A stretch of 64,000 bases of DNA from Antennarius striatus (Eukaryota; Chordata; Actinopteri; Lophiiformes; Antennariidae): NCBI RefSeq assembly GCF_040054535.1, contig NC_090782.1, positions 24,540,501-24,604,500 of the forward strand, in the 5' to 3' direction. The position numbers and the translations under genes are program-made. Under the pieces are notes generated by a model, which did not search any database, was not told the origin of the DNA, and saw only the letters and a list, made by a program, of their open reading frames with translations. Shown piece by piece: positions 44,580 to 57,085 of the stretch. Position 1 is the first letter of the stretch, and each line of letters starts with the position of its first letter.

Positions 44580-45241
44580 GAAATCACATGACACACAAAT
44601 CGGTCCAGTTAGCTTACGCTAAGCGTTAGCGTTAGCCTTTGCTATTTATGTCCTATTAGTTCAGTGTTACCTTATGGATAATGTCATTAGCATCTGTCAG
44701 TTAGCCTCTGATTAAACTCACCTACAACGTATTAATAAAGCTTACAACAGTTAGCATTTTCTCCAAGTTAGCTTAGCTTTAGCTTCTGCATTTTTTTTTA
44801 GGTCCGCTAATCGGGTGTCTGGTATTAGCGTTGGCTTTGATGTCTAGTGGGCTAAGCGTTCACTTTATTTGTCTTCTAGCTTGTATTTAGCATTTAGCTC
44901 ATGCTAATTTTATTTGCGTCTGGGTGTTAAATAAATACATTCTATATGCAGTTAATTTAGCATTAGCATCTTTGTTATCGGAGCTTACATACAATAATAG
45001 GCTTTGTGTCCTGCTAGCTTTATTAGCATCTACATACTATCAATAAGTCAGGGTTAGCGTCCGTGTCCTGTTAGCTCACAGTGAGTCATTTTCCTGTGAA
45101 TAAACACATTTCTTTAGCGTTAGCTCGCGTCCTGTTAGCATTGCGTTGGCCGCCGCCCAGGGAACGGCGTGTTGTTTGTGCCTCGGGTTCTGGTTGTCGT
45201 GTCTTTATTTGAACGCTGTGTGAGGAATCTGTACAACACAC

Positions 45242-45280
<39 letters not shown>

Positions 45281-47780
45281 CACACAGAACACGGAACAGC
45301 ACGTCCTTCCAGCTGTGTGTTTGTGTGACCTGTCGGGTTGTAAAGTGAGGCGCAGCAGCGAAACTCTTTCCAAACAGCCCCCCGGGGCCTCTGCCCGTGA
45401 TGTCACATCCTGATGTCACATCCTGTTGTAACGGGGACTCCACGACTCCGCTGACGCCACTGACTGCTTGTGTTGGCTGGCGTCCCGCCCCCGACCGGTC
45501 GCCAACGCCTTTGACATTTAGATTTAAGATAATCCTGAACCGACATCAAAGCCTGGGAGAGAAACTCAGCATGAAAGTTTTAAAAGGTGCACGTTAGCTT
45601 AGCATGTGAGCGAAATGAGTTTGCATGAAAACGGAATCAAATTCCCTCAGTTTTACACGACTGCACACCTAGTGTTGTCACGGAGATGCCTGTTTTACAG
45701 AACGAGTTCCTGTTTTTTCGTGTTTTAACACGCTAGCGCTGTTTCACGGCGTCCTTGTGTGTCTAGGAATCTACAACCTGCTTAAAAAAAAAGGATAAAA
45801 ATAATTCTCTTTAAAATTCTGAAAAATCATTTTATATGAACTTTCGGACACGGTTATTGTTAGTTTTATATTTTTTATTATATTTATAATATATATATAA
45901 AATATATATATTCAATTTATTTATTTTATTTTTTAATTATATTTCATATATTAATATCATAATAATAATTAATTATTATTATCATTAATAATAATAATTA
46001 ATATATATTTATTTCAAATTATTTCTAATTAATTATATTTTTATTATATTTATTTTTTATGATACGGTTAGCATTGCAACTAGTTGCTGTGGCGCTAACT
46101 CGGTTGCTAATGGCTACATAACATAAACAGTGTGCGGACGTAGACGGACACTCCCCGACTGTTTGCTGGGCCGATCTGACATCAGTCGTGCAGAAACATG
46201 GACGTCAGCGTGGACGTAGCACCGCTCCGCCCTGCCCAGCCCCGCCCCGCCCAGCCCCGCCCACCTCCGGTCACGCCCAGTCCGGTCTGCAGGTCTGCAA
46301 CTGCACTCCTTGTTCACTTGATTATTCATCACTGCTCAGGTTGTGCTAATAGCAAGAGCAGATCTCTTGATTTCCATTGGAAGCTGCGAGTCACATGATC
46401 TCTAAAAATGATCATTGGTGTGAAAAACGCTCAGCGAGTCGATGAAGACTGAACGCTCCAATCAGAGGGACGGTTTAAAGCGTTCCTTTCTCCATGAACG
46501 GCGGTAGTTTTAGCCGTCGCTACATTAGCCGCCGCTAACCGGGTGATGTCACTTCCTTGTTTGTGTGTGATCAGCCTCTGATGTCCATCAGCTGTCAGGA
46601 ATTGCAGCTTTATTTTTAGACAAAACGTCGTTCTCGGTTATTTCTGTTCATCCACGATGAAGAGGCCTCCCCGCTCTTTAGCCCTGCGTCACCGTGGAAA
46701 CACACCGAGCCCGCCGATTGGACGGCCGGTGGCTGAGCAGCCGGTAGGGACCGGGAGCTGCGAGGGGAACGTCGACGCGTTACGTAGGGAGATCCTGCAG
46801 CGACGTCACGGACCATGTAAGGGTACTTCAGGAGCAGCGGCGAGCGTCGGAAAGATGAGTCACAGAGGAGGAGGAGGATGGGGAGAGGATGAGGGGATGA
46901 GGAAGAGGACTGATAGATGGAAGGAGACACTTCCTGTCTGTGTTTGTAGACCGGTTCGGCACTTCCTGTCCCGTGTTCCTGGACCGGACCGGTACTTCCT
47001 GTGTCAGCAGATGTTGCTCCTGGTAACGCCTCCTCCAACCGGGTTCTCCATCCAATCCGGCCAAGTCCCGCCCACCAGAACAAAAAGAAAACTCGGGGTT
47101 GGCAATGCATTCTGGGAGAGGCAGATGGAGAAAAGCATCTGTTGTATTTGTGGACATCTGGATGCGTGAACGGTTTCGTTCGTGAACGCGAGGACACAAT
47201 AATAAAAACCCGTTTAGAGGTTTCGTTTGATCTCCAGGCTCAGCCAATCAGAGAACAGCAGCTCCTTTCTTCTCCGTCTCCGTCTGGACTATAAATATCT
47301 GCTCTGGAAGACGCCGGTTATTTTTGTCCCAGCTGAGGCTAAATTTACTTCCACGAGGCGTCTCCCTGCTCGTCCCGCCACAGAATAACCCCAACCCCCC
47401 CCCCCAACCTCCCCTCCTCCCCCTGTGTTCAGGAGCCAAACCACATGGCGGGGGCCGCCGGCTGTTTGCGTGGCTGGACTCAGAGAAACAGACAGAAAAG
47501 CTTCAGCCAGAAGCTTCAAAACTAAAGTGACTAAAGTCTTTATTCGTACCGAGGGCTGAACTGTTTTTTTTTTTTTGCAGACAGGAGATTTAAGAAAAAA
47601 GGTCTAACTGCCCCGATGGGGTATTTGTATCAATTAGCATGTGGCTATTTCAGTCCTGTAGCACTTTGTTTTACCCTTAGGGATCCATCAGAAGATGTAG
47701 AAGGTGGGAGCAATCAGGAACGGGCCGTCATGCTGTCTTAATTTCCCTTCAGGGATCATAATCAGTATATAAAAATGAAT
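44580..47780. other. Gene-poor spacer
   Basis: Contains dense TTAGC/GCTAA words (44600-45140), a (CA)n tract at 45235-45286, a strongly AT-rich segment at 45860-46060, and GC-rich DNA at 46640-47460 where both strands happen to be open. No recognised exons. Confidence 0.45.
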
Positions 47781-47784
47781 AAAA

Positions 47785-47935
47785 CTAGACGTGGGAGCGC
47801 CGCAGGGCTGCGTACTCGGACATCTGTTGTTTTAAATCTACATCAGAAAACCCATCTCAGACTGATGACGTCTGCTTTTATCGCAGATGACCTCCTCCTT
47901 TTCACGTCACCTGACTCATGCAGTTAGCCGCTACT
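47785..47935 (+). pseudogene. L1-like LINE reverse-transcriptase fragment
   Basis: ACTAGACGTGGGAGCGCCGC reads TRRGSAAG, followed by VVLNLHQKTHL and FIADDLLLF. This recalls the TRRG.RQGCPLSP...LF.DD.LLF sequence around the catalytic DD of L1/Tx1-type LINEs. Short and damaged. Confidence 0.45.
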
Positions 47936-48261
47936 AGCTGGGTTTTTATTTAATTTTATTTTTTAAATGTTTTAATTCCGGCGTGGATTCTGCACTGTTT
48001 TCCGACGGGTTAAACATCTGCAGGGGGGAGTATAAAGTCCAAAACATGTGTTTTATTAGATACCTTTGAATGCTTTTAACTCACTTTTTACCGTCACCGT
48101 CACACAAAATAATTCCTGTTCGGCACGCGAGGAAAAAAAAGACGAGAATCCGCTGCTGGTTTGATGTTGAAGGAAAAAACCACTTTCTTCTCCTCCTCAA
48201 CCAATCAGAGATCATCTAAACACCATCACAGAGCCTCCTTTCTCTCAGCCCACAATTACAG

Positions 48262-48629
48262 ACCGTGTGCTGAGGTACCCCACCACCCAGCGACCACCAG
48301 TCCAACCCCACCCACCCAAACCGCGCTTTGATCCACGACCCAAACGTCCCCTCCTCCCCTGCTTGCTGCAGGAGACCCCTCCAGCTTCTGTTTCTCCTCC
48401 AGAAACCACAAACCAGAGGGACTCTGAGGATCCGGACCTGCACCAAGAACCACCTTCAGAGGTATGCAGGAAAAACCTGGAGAGTCCAAGTCAGAAAGAC
48501 CTGACCCCCCCCCCCCCCGATGGAACTGTTCTTTTATCTCTACAATCAGACGGTGAAGAACGAAGGTCTGCTTTCCTGGAACACCTGAACGCTGCATTCA
48601 GGTGTTCTCTGGAGAATCTGTTGAGATGA
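48262..48629 (+). CDS. Candidate coding exon, unknown protein
   Basis: Directly after a plausible acceptor (pyrimidine-rich, ending ccacaattacag at 48261) an open frame runs to TGA at 48629. It begins RVLRYPTTQRPP and is proline-rich, then passes through SEDPDLHQEPPSE, a C13 homopolymer that stays in frame, and ends SAFLEHLNAAFRCSLENLLR. A donor-like GAG/gtatgc at about 48461 could close it earlier. No family is recognised, no upstream exon is identified and codon bias is undecided. It could be a chance frame. Confidence 0.2.
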
Positions 48630-48982
48630 CTATCTGAAGGTCTGCACAGCTTTTTTCTGCTATTATGCAAATTTCAGTTGTCAAGTAATTCCCAGAATTC
48701 CCTGCTGGGGCAAAAAAACCCTCAATGAAACGGCCTGAGGGGACCCCCACCCCACCTGAACTGCTGCACCTGAAGCACCTGGATTTTCCAAAATTACCTG
48801 ACCTTGAAGGTAACGTGGAGTTTAGAGCGGGTTGATTCTGGTCCAGACTCAGCTGTGATTGGCTGACGGAGATGATGGGGGGGGGGGATAATGTAAGGAG
48901 GTCCATTAAAGACATCCTGTTTGTCAAGAGTCGACGGTCGGTGTTGTCTGAACACTCCACCTGAACAGGTGCAGGAGCTCAG

Positions 48983-49052
48983 GTGTGTGTGTGTGCGTGT
49001 GTGTGCGTGTGTGTGCGTGTGTGTGTGCGTGTGTGTGCGTGTGTGTGTGTGT
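48983..49052. repeat. (TG)n/(CG) alternating tract
   Basis: TG repeat interrupted at regular intervals by GCG, giving TGTGTGCG-type periodicity. Alternating purine-pyrimidine throughout, so Z-DNA-prone. Confidence 0.93.
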
Positions 49053-50092
49053 GTTCAGCGACGCTCTCACCTGTCACTCGGCAACCGGGCTGTAAACACC
49101 CCGCCTCTCGAAAACACGTCCAGAATACAACCCGGCTGATGGACCAACGCTTCCTCCTCATTGGTCGGAGCCCTTAGCAACAGGAAGTTCTTCACGTTTA
49201 AATGAGTCCTGCTCTCGTGAGCTTCCTGCCTGCTATAAACGCACACGCGACGCACATACGTGTAGCGTGTTGACGGGATGTTCATGTTTTTATCTTTAAA
49301 AAAAACCCAAACATCTTCAAATGTGTTTTATAAGTTTATTATAATAAAGATTTATTGCAGACAGAGCAGTGGAGGGACTGATTACACGAGTCACATGATC
49401 AAGTGACACTGATGCTAATGCTAATGCTAATGCATTAGCTAATGCAAACCTCATCTTTTATTCAGATGATGTTACCTTAAGGATGAGTCAGCGCTTTGTT
49501 CCCCACAACTCACATCGACCCACCTCCGTCGTCATGGAGACCGGGATAAACAAAGTGTCCCCTGACGACCGCTCCGTGGTCCCGCCCCTTTAATGGACGG
49601 CAACGGTCGTGGCGGCGAATGGGACGGCCGGACAAGCTGTCGCCTCTTTGTTCCGCTCGCCGGCCGTCTGCTTCTTCTGTGGTGCGTAACGTTACGCGGC
49701 CGCTTGGGGGGCTCAGTTTCAGCCGCCGTCACGCCCCCCCCATTCACCCCTCACACAATGAGACACCTGAGCTGCTGATGGCGAAGCGGGAAAACATGGA
49801 CAAAACGCCGACCCTGAAGGCAGCACGGCACCAGGAGTACTCAAGTACTTCCTGAGTAAGTGTGACCCTATCTGCTCTGGTTGGGTGGGTGGGGGGGTGG
49901 GGGGCCTAAAATTAGACTATAATAGCCCCTGGACCGCTTCTCCCGGCTTTCCCTGAAAGCACCACAGCGACCCTCCCCACGCCCAAAACCACCAACCCAC
50001 TGTCACCACAGGCCCCGCCCTGCAGAGAGAGGGGCTCCGCCCACGGGACATTACAGCAGACCCCGACCCCCCCCAAGAAAAACTAAAGTGTG

Positions 50093-50126
50093 CATCCATC
50101 CATCCATCCATCCATCCATCCATCCA
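50093..50126. repeat. (CATC)n tetranucleotide repeat
   Basis: About eight ATCC units. Confidence 0.95.
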
Positions 50127-50378
50127 GGATGAATGTTCTTCGTCCTGACCAGACATGGAACCTCCTCAGAGGGTTTGGGTTTTTTTTGGGGTGGGGGGGA
50201 CAGGGTTGAGGAGAGGGGTGGAAAACGTGGGATTTGAACCTCCGCCCTCCTGCCTAGCATCTGTTAGCGTTAGCTCGCTGCTACCGAAACACAACGTTGT
50301 GAAAGAACAACGAGGCATGTCTGTGCAGGGGGAGAAGAAAATGTGAAGATTGCGTGCAACACAATACACCTCAGAGAA

Positions 50379-50379
50379 C

Positions 50380-50466
<87 letters not shown>
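50379..50466. repeat. (CA)n microsatellite
   Basis: Pure CA tract of about 87 bp. A second, shorter (CA)n follows at 50595-50635. Confidence 0.98.
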
Positions 50467-50468
<2 letters not shown>

Positions 50469-50599
50469 TGACTCATGCTGATTTCAACAGTCGCTCTTCA
50501 GTGTAAAGTCAGAAACAAACACCCACAGCCGACTTCGGGCTTTGCCCTGCAGCCGACGGACGCAAACACACTCGCCACGCCAACCCCCACATAGACACA

Positions 50600-50637
<38 letters not shown>

Positions 50638-51088
50638 GCAGACGGGTGAAACCGCTTGTGTCCCAGACCTGACTCAGAACACAGCCCGCCTGCTGGAAAT
50701 AGACGTGTCCAAATGTCAGACCGGAGTGACGCCAGACGGACGGGTCACAGGCCGTCACGGGATCTCCGAGCGGAGGACGGCGGTGACGGCAGCCGCCTCG
50801 CTCCGATGAAAACCTCAAGCCGGACCTTCTTAGTCTGTCCGCCGCTTCAGACCGTTTCCCATTGGCTAAGGTCAATGGAAACCTTTGCACTTCCAAGGCG
50901 GAAACGTATGATTGTTACCACGCGTTAGCAAAGTAATGCTAACCGAAAAAAGACAATGATAGCGGCGTGATGCTAACATTCACTCGTTCATGACGTCTCA
51001 GTGAAAACCCCGACTGGTGCTGACGGATGGACGCACTGGATGCAATTGGCTACAGGAAGTTAGCCTCTCATCTTCTCGTCTCTCTTGC

Positions 51089-51133
51089 TACGCTGATGAC
51101 ACCCAACTCTACGTCACCGATGACGCCGGGCAG
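51089..51133 (+). pseudogene. LINE reverse-transcriptase catalytic-motif fragment
   Basis: TACGCTGATGACACCCAACT reads YADDTQL, continuing YVTDDAG. This is the YADD active-site block of L2/CR1-group LINEs. Only about 45 bp are recognisable. Confidence 0.5.
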
Positions 51134-51154
51134 ATCTACCTGTTTGTAAGCTTC

Positions 51155-51184
51155 AAAACTAGCTTAGCATGCTAAGCTAGTTTT
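51155..51184. repeat. 30-bp perfect palindrome with flanking partial copies
   Basis: AAAACTAGCTTAGCA joined to its exact reverse complement, no spacer. Two imperfect copies of the same AGCATGCTAAGCTAG core follow within 55 bp (51187-51236). Confidence 0.95.
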
Positions 51185-52941
51185 AAGCATGCTAAGCTAA
51201 AAACTAGCTCAGCATGACTAGCATGCTAAGCTAGTGCAACCGAGGGGAGGAAGACATTAGCTGCACACACACTCCAAACTCCTTCACGGGCGCTGACAAA
51301 ACATGGAGAAGGAGACACGCGTGAGTTTTTCACGCGTTTTACTTGCTGTTATTTTAGCTGCCCGTCTTTTGTTTCGTTAGGTCTTCGAGTTCTTTTCGTT
51401 TGTCTGATTTTTTTCAATCTCTCCGCACGCAAACAGTGTAAAAGATGCCGTATAAATAGAGTTCAGCTTTCGTCGGCGCTGGGCGAGCCTGCTGTGGTTC
51501 CTTCAGTCTGGAACATTCCCGATCACCCGAGACTGTGCTAATATTTAACTTCACGTCGCCTTCCGTGCCTTTAACGCACATCAGTAAATTTACGGAGCTT
51601 TTTTTCCTGCTTGTCTTCACAAACGCGAGCAAGGAGTCACCTGAGTTGACGGCGTGACCTCAGGTAGACGCCTCCCACAGGTACGGCTGGTTTAGCAAGC
51701 AGCTTATCCTTAGCGTTGGGTTAGCCCGCACAAATTACTATCATTTTCAGGAACGTAAATGATGAATCGTGACTAGAGTTTGGCACCGAGTTGCTCATTT
51801 GTTTCCCTACAGAGACACAACCTGAATGTCTGCAGCGCAGCCAATAAGAAGCCAGCAGCAGTGTTCGAAGTTCAGGCTGTTCAGCTTCATTTTAATAGTC
51901 AAACAGTCCTGAGCGTTTGCTCCCAGCAGAGGTCACATGACCTCAGACCACCTCTGAGGTCACATCTGACTACTTCACCCCTGCAAACGTGACATCATCA
52001 CCTCAGAACTGTGACATCATCAAGTCATCATCAGCCCGTCTGGCTCGTCGGTCTGCTTATCGATCCGTCAAGGGTTTAAATTCCTCGTCGTCGGAGGTGT
52101 CGATCAGGGGTCAGAGGTCAGAGGGTTTCTCAGGCTCTGCAGGAGTCGAGGTGTGAACCGACCCCCCCACCCCTCCACCCCTACAGCTGTTGGCCCGGCT
52201 GGGGTCAGAGGTCAACTAGAGGAGACATTCCTTACCTCCACCGGCAGAGACACAAGCTAGCTAGTAGCAGCTAGCAGCTAGCAGTCAGTGTTGTCACATG
52301 CCGGCTGCATTCCTCACATTCCCAGGATGAAGGAATGCGGCCCGTCGGCAACGCCTAGAAAAACCGTCAGGGCCGCAGCGCCGCAGAGAACCCCGGGACG
52401 GAATCCACTTGGACGCCGGCTGGCGCCGCCTGAGTCTCTGTGTGGTCCTGGAGGGGGCGGGGCTCGGTCTATAGTTTGGGTTTACCACACGTCTGGAGGC
52501 CGAGACGGGCGGAGCCGAGGTGGAAAGCATGACCGTGATAGGCTGGTTTAATGACGCCGTTAAAACAGAATCACTTTAGCAAAGTGACGGTTAGCAGAGG
52601 AGGCTAACGCACCGCTAGCAACCGCCCCCCAGATGAGACGATCCCGTCTGGACTCGTCTTCTGGGTTCGATGCCCAGCAGACGTCTTCCTGTCGCGGCTC
52701 ATTTGCATCTTGTTTGCATCATATTTGCATAAATAAGTACATTTGTGATTCCTCTCATTCGTTGGCTCCACCCATAACTGGCATGCACTGAAGCCCCGCC
52801 CCCGGCCTTTTACTGATGTAGGCGACGCCTCAAAGCAGCCAGGAAGACGGATCCTCATGACTCAGGAGTCTGGGGGGGGTTGAGTCAGAGGGGGCAAAAT
52901 CCGGCGCTGGGAGACACAACAGGATCCGACAGTCTGCTGCC

Positions 52942-52942
<1 letters not shown>

Positions 52943-53024
<82 letters not shown>
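52943..53024. repeat. (CA)n microsatellite
   Basis: Pure CA tract of about 81 bp. Confidence 0.98.
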
Positions 53025-53026
<2 letters not shown>

Positions 53027-54597
53027 CATCTGGACGCAAACATGTTGTGATCCAGGCGTTCAGACTGTTGCACAACGTCTTCAGCTTTCGATGACATCAT
53101 CAGACGTTCGCTCACAAACACAATCTGTTGAGATCAGGGATGAGCCGGAGCTCAAAGCTGATTGGCTGCCGCTGCAGAAGCTCCAGACGCTCCTCTGACC
53201 TGGAGTCGTCCTGGCGTGTGACGCTAGCGTGCCATGCTAGCTGACAAGCCGTTATTCGGCCAGAACACATGTAGCGTGAGCTCTAATGTCAAAGTAATAC
53301 AGTGAGACCACGCCCACAAGGAGGTTTAGCTCCGCCTCCACTTAGAGCTCCTGGACTTAAAAGCCGTGCTAGCTAGAAACCATCATGCTAGCTACTGTCG
53401 TGTGTGCTAATCTTGCAATTTATACTCATACTAACTAACTAACTAACTCAGGATCAGCACAAACCAACATCCAATCAGGTGTCAGCCGAATGCTGAGTCG
53501 CCAGCTGGAAACCGTCCAATGAGAGTAGTCACACCCCTCTGGTCGGCTCTGGACCAATGAGGATGAGCCTCCACAGGCTGTTATTTAAGACGTTACATGT
53601 GTTCAACATTATTAGTCTAAGCAGTAATTATTTTTTTAAAAGTACAAAATAATAATTATTATATATAATTATATATTATTATTGTATTTAACTCTATAAT
53701 TATTAACGACTGCGTGGAACCTCCTAGAATATCACAGATCCTTAACAAAGAGCAAAACATAAATAGAACTAAAAGTGAACAATAAGTGACGTCGTGTGAC
53801 GTAAATGTGATGACGCAGGCGCTAACGTGTTAGCGTGTTAGCAGTGAACTCGTGCCCTTTGCGAATGGGCGCTGAGACAGTGAGACTGTTTTTCATTGGT
53901 GGAATGCCTTTCTATTTTTAACCTGAAAAATGTGACAGAAACCAAAACAGGATGCCATGGATTCCCGGCCACGCCCACAAGCCACGCCCACACGCTTTAA
54001 TGTCAGTCGCTATTTTTCCTGCAGTAATTCTCCTTTAAATAATTAATTTTGTACATTTTGTGACTCATTATAGTGATTTATAAACTTGTTTTTAGAACTA
54101 AAGGCGGTGCTCTGCGGGTGGGCGTGGCCTGAAGTGTGATTGGCCGTTTTTCCCATGATGCTGCGGACGTCAGTTCCTACATTCTGCCGCATTTTTGCCA
54201 ATAAAATGAAGGTAGAACGTTTGGCTCCGCCCATGACCTTTTCTTTGATAATTTTATGGCGTCCGTCTGTCTGTCACTCACGTCAGAGGAATGCCGGTGA
54301 CATCACCCGAGGGGGCGGGGCCGAGGAACAATAGTAACCACGCAGACTGACCTCGGATCAGGGTTGAAACTGATTCCCTCAGGAGTTAAATTTATCCGAC
54401 GTGGATATTTCTTTACTGACGTTAAGCTGCATTTGTTGTTCTTTTGATGGTTTTACATAAAGTTTTCTTGAAGACAAAAAAAATATCTTAAGTGACATTT
54501 TAAGGGAATTTTAAAATGTTTGTTTTTAGAGTTTATTTAGCTTTTCAAGCGTTTCCTGTGTCTTTAAAGTTTAAAGCTGATGCAGTCATTTTTCTAG

Positions 54598-54598
<1 letters not shown>

Positions 54599-54641
<43 letters not shown>
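54599..54641. repeat. (CA)n microsatellite
   Basis: Pure CA tract of about 43 bp. A (TG)n tract lies at 55132-55160. Confidence 0.98.
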
Positions 54642-54643
<2 letters not shown>

Positions 54644-55127
54644 AATTGTCATCACGAAACAGGAAGCGACACGATGTGCAGTGAAAGCTGCCCCTCCCTG
54701 ACCTTTGACCTTTCTCCTGACTCCCTGCTGACCGTGTTACAGGAAGGAGGTCGGGTCACGCCGCAGCTCAGGGTGGAGGCTAATGCTAACGCTAATCCAA
54801 TGTGCCATGCTACGTTGGGTGCTACGTTTATTAGCCAACAGGAAGTCTGGAGCAGATTCTGGAGACAAACATAAAATGTTTCCTGGAAATGATTCCATCT
54901 CTTCTCTGCAGAAACCGTCCAATCCGGAGTCCGGATCAGCCGAGACCCGAGACCGAGAGTCCCGTCCTGACGCTAACGTAGCGGCGCTGGAAACACACAC
55001 CCACCGGAAACACACACTGTGTCCCTCTGATCCAGATCCAGATCCAGATCCTAGAGCCTGTCCTCGTTTCTCAGAAGAACGCAAAGCTGGGAGGAACAGA
55101 ACAGAGTGTCCAGAGGAAATGCATGCG

Positions 55128-55160
<33 letters not shown>

Positions 55161-55914
55161 CTGCAGCATTTCAAATATGCAAGACACTCGAAGCATAAAT
55201 GTTTTTGTCAAAATGCCGATAGCCTTTCGGACTTTGGAAGTAAAAAAAAACCAAAACGTCACAAATGGTTTGAATTTGTAGAAAAATGATCTCAAATAAA
55301 ACCAAATGCACGGATTGAAGTGGGCTAAATAACCGACCAATCAGCATCCAGATGATTGTTAATGATGATTTGCGAGCAGGTGTGAAGCAATTGAGGTGTT
55401 TCAGACGTTCATCATGAAAAAAAACAAAAAACACTTCAAAATAAAAGACAGTTTATTTGATTTTATTCATTCTGGTTAAATTAAAGCGTTTCAAGCGTCT
55501 CAAACGTCCTGGTTTCTAGTGTAATTCGTCTCAGAGCTTCTCCACCACCTGTGTCTGCCTTTATTGGTGTCACCTGTGCCTCGTTTCCCTTCTCCCTATT
55601 TAATGTGTTCGTTTCTCTGCTTCTGTTTCACCATCCAGTCATCAACTGAATGGGTTGAATCGAACAGCGTTCACTTTTTAAAATCCTATTTATTTAACAA
55701 GATTTGTCCCAAGGATGGACGATGAACGAATCTTTAACTTACGGGCACTGATTCGGTACAAAAGAACCTGTTTCTGCTCTAGAGAACCTCTAGAGAACTG
55801 AGAATGTCCATTAATTCTGGAAATGCTGATCTTGACTTAAATAATTTATTTTAAGGTTTCACTTAAAGTCGTACTAGTATAAAAGAAGTCATGAGATTTC
55901 CCAGTATACAATCA

Positions 55915-56090
55915 TTCAATTCAATTAAAAAAACTTCATTAGTCCCCAACGGGCAATTTAAAGCACATAAAGCAGGTGTAAAAATGCAAATGTAAACAGT
56001 GTAAACAAACCATAAATATAATATAAATTATTAAAACTATGATATTAATTATTATTATTATTATTATTAATAAAGAAACTATAGTGGTCT
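55915..56090 (-). mobile_element. LINE 3'-end-like repeat, minus orientation
   Basis: Opens ATTCAATTCAATTAAAAAAA, then CTTCATTAGTCCCCAACGGG, then GCACATAAAGCAGG and AACAGTGTAAACAAACC, the same plan as the copy at 6205-6600 and the complement of 24590-24722. An (ATT)n run at 56048-56070 closes it. Confidence 0.6.
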
Positions 56091-57085
56091 GAGTCTAGAA
56101 CCTTGTGGAACTCCTTTACGGATCCGTACCACCTTCAGCCAAAGTTCTCAGTCTATACCTGCAGAAAAAAGTTGCTAAAAGACCGCAAACTGGAACATCA
56201 TGGCCGACAGAACCAAGCTCCTCCTACAGGCCCATAAATGGTATTTTATGTTCATTTAAAGAGACAGGAGGTCGGTACGTTTATTGTTAGCGTAGATGTT
56301 TCTTCAGCTGAATTCTGGTGTCTATTTCTGACGAATCATCTCTAAGTCGTCGCTCTTTCTGTTCAGCCGTCGCGTAGCTCTGGACTTCAATGCATTCATC
56401 AAAATATTAAATTGGGAAAGATTTTACAAGTGATTAACGACATCAATGCCCCCCCCCCACCCCGCGAGCCAACAACTTCCTGTCAGCTCTACTTGAATGA
56501 GAGTAAATAACGTGACTCACGACGCCTGTTAATCATCAGCCGAGTCTTTTCACTGGCAACACGTCGGACTGCAGGAACGGTTTTGTTGGAGGTGTTTTTC
56601 TGTTTTTCATGCTGATCAAACAGCCTGGGGGGGTTTTGTCCTGAGGTAACCGAGGCGATGACAACGAAGAAGAAGAAAACGGAGACGCGTGCAGGATGCA
56701 TGTCGGCCTCAATTTATTCCTCATGAAGCCAATAAGGCGATAGAACTCGTGAACGTCGGTTGCGGCTCCTGACCCGGTTTAGCCTCGGACTCGTCCCGGT
56801 TTGTCCCCCCGAGGACACGGAGGAGGAGAGGAAGCGTTCGCTGACTCCGGGACAAAAGGGCATTGTCTCGGCGTCCCGCGTTCACACGAGGACAACAATG
56901 AGACAGGGGAGGACGGATCCCACTCAAGGCTACGCGTTCTGTCTCCTGGAGGCCATCTGAGCGCGCTCAGTTCTCGCCGGGACAAAGACAGGAAGTCATA
57001 AAGTGATGGACGTGATGCTGGGAGGACTGGGAGAGTTTTGTCTCACCAGTGTCTGTGAACACCTGGGAAACATCATAACTTCACA

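Noticed and set aside
46616-47197. Overlapping long open frames on both strands
   Set aside because: GC-rich DNA open by chance on both strands; no splice context, no family motif, and neither frame is favoured.
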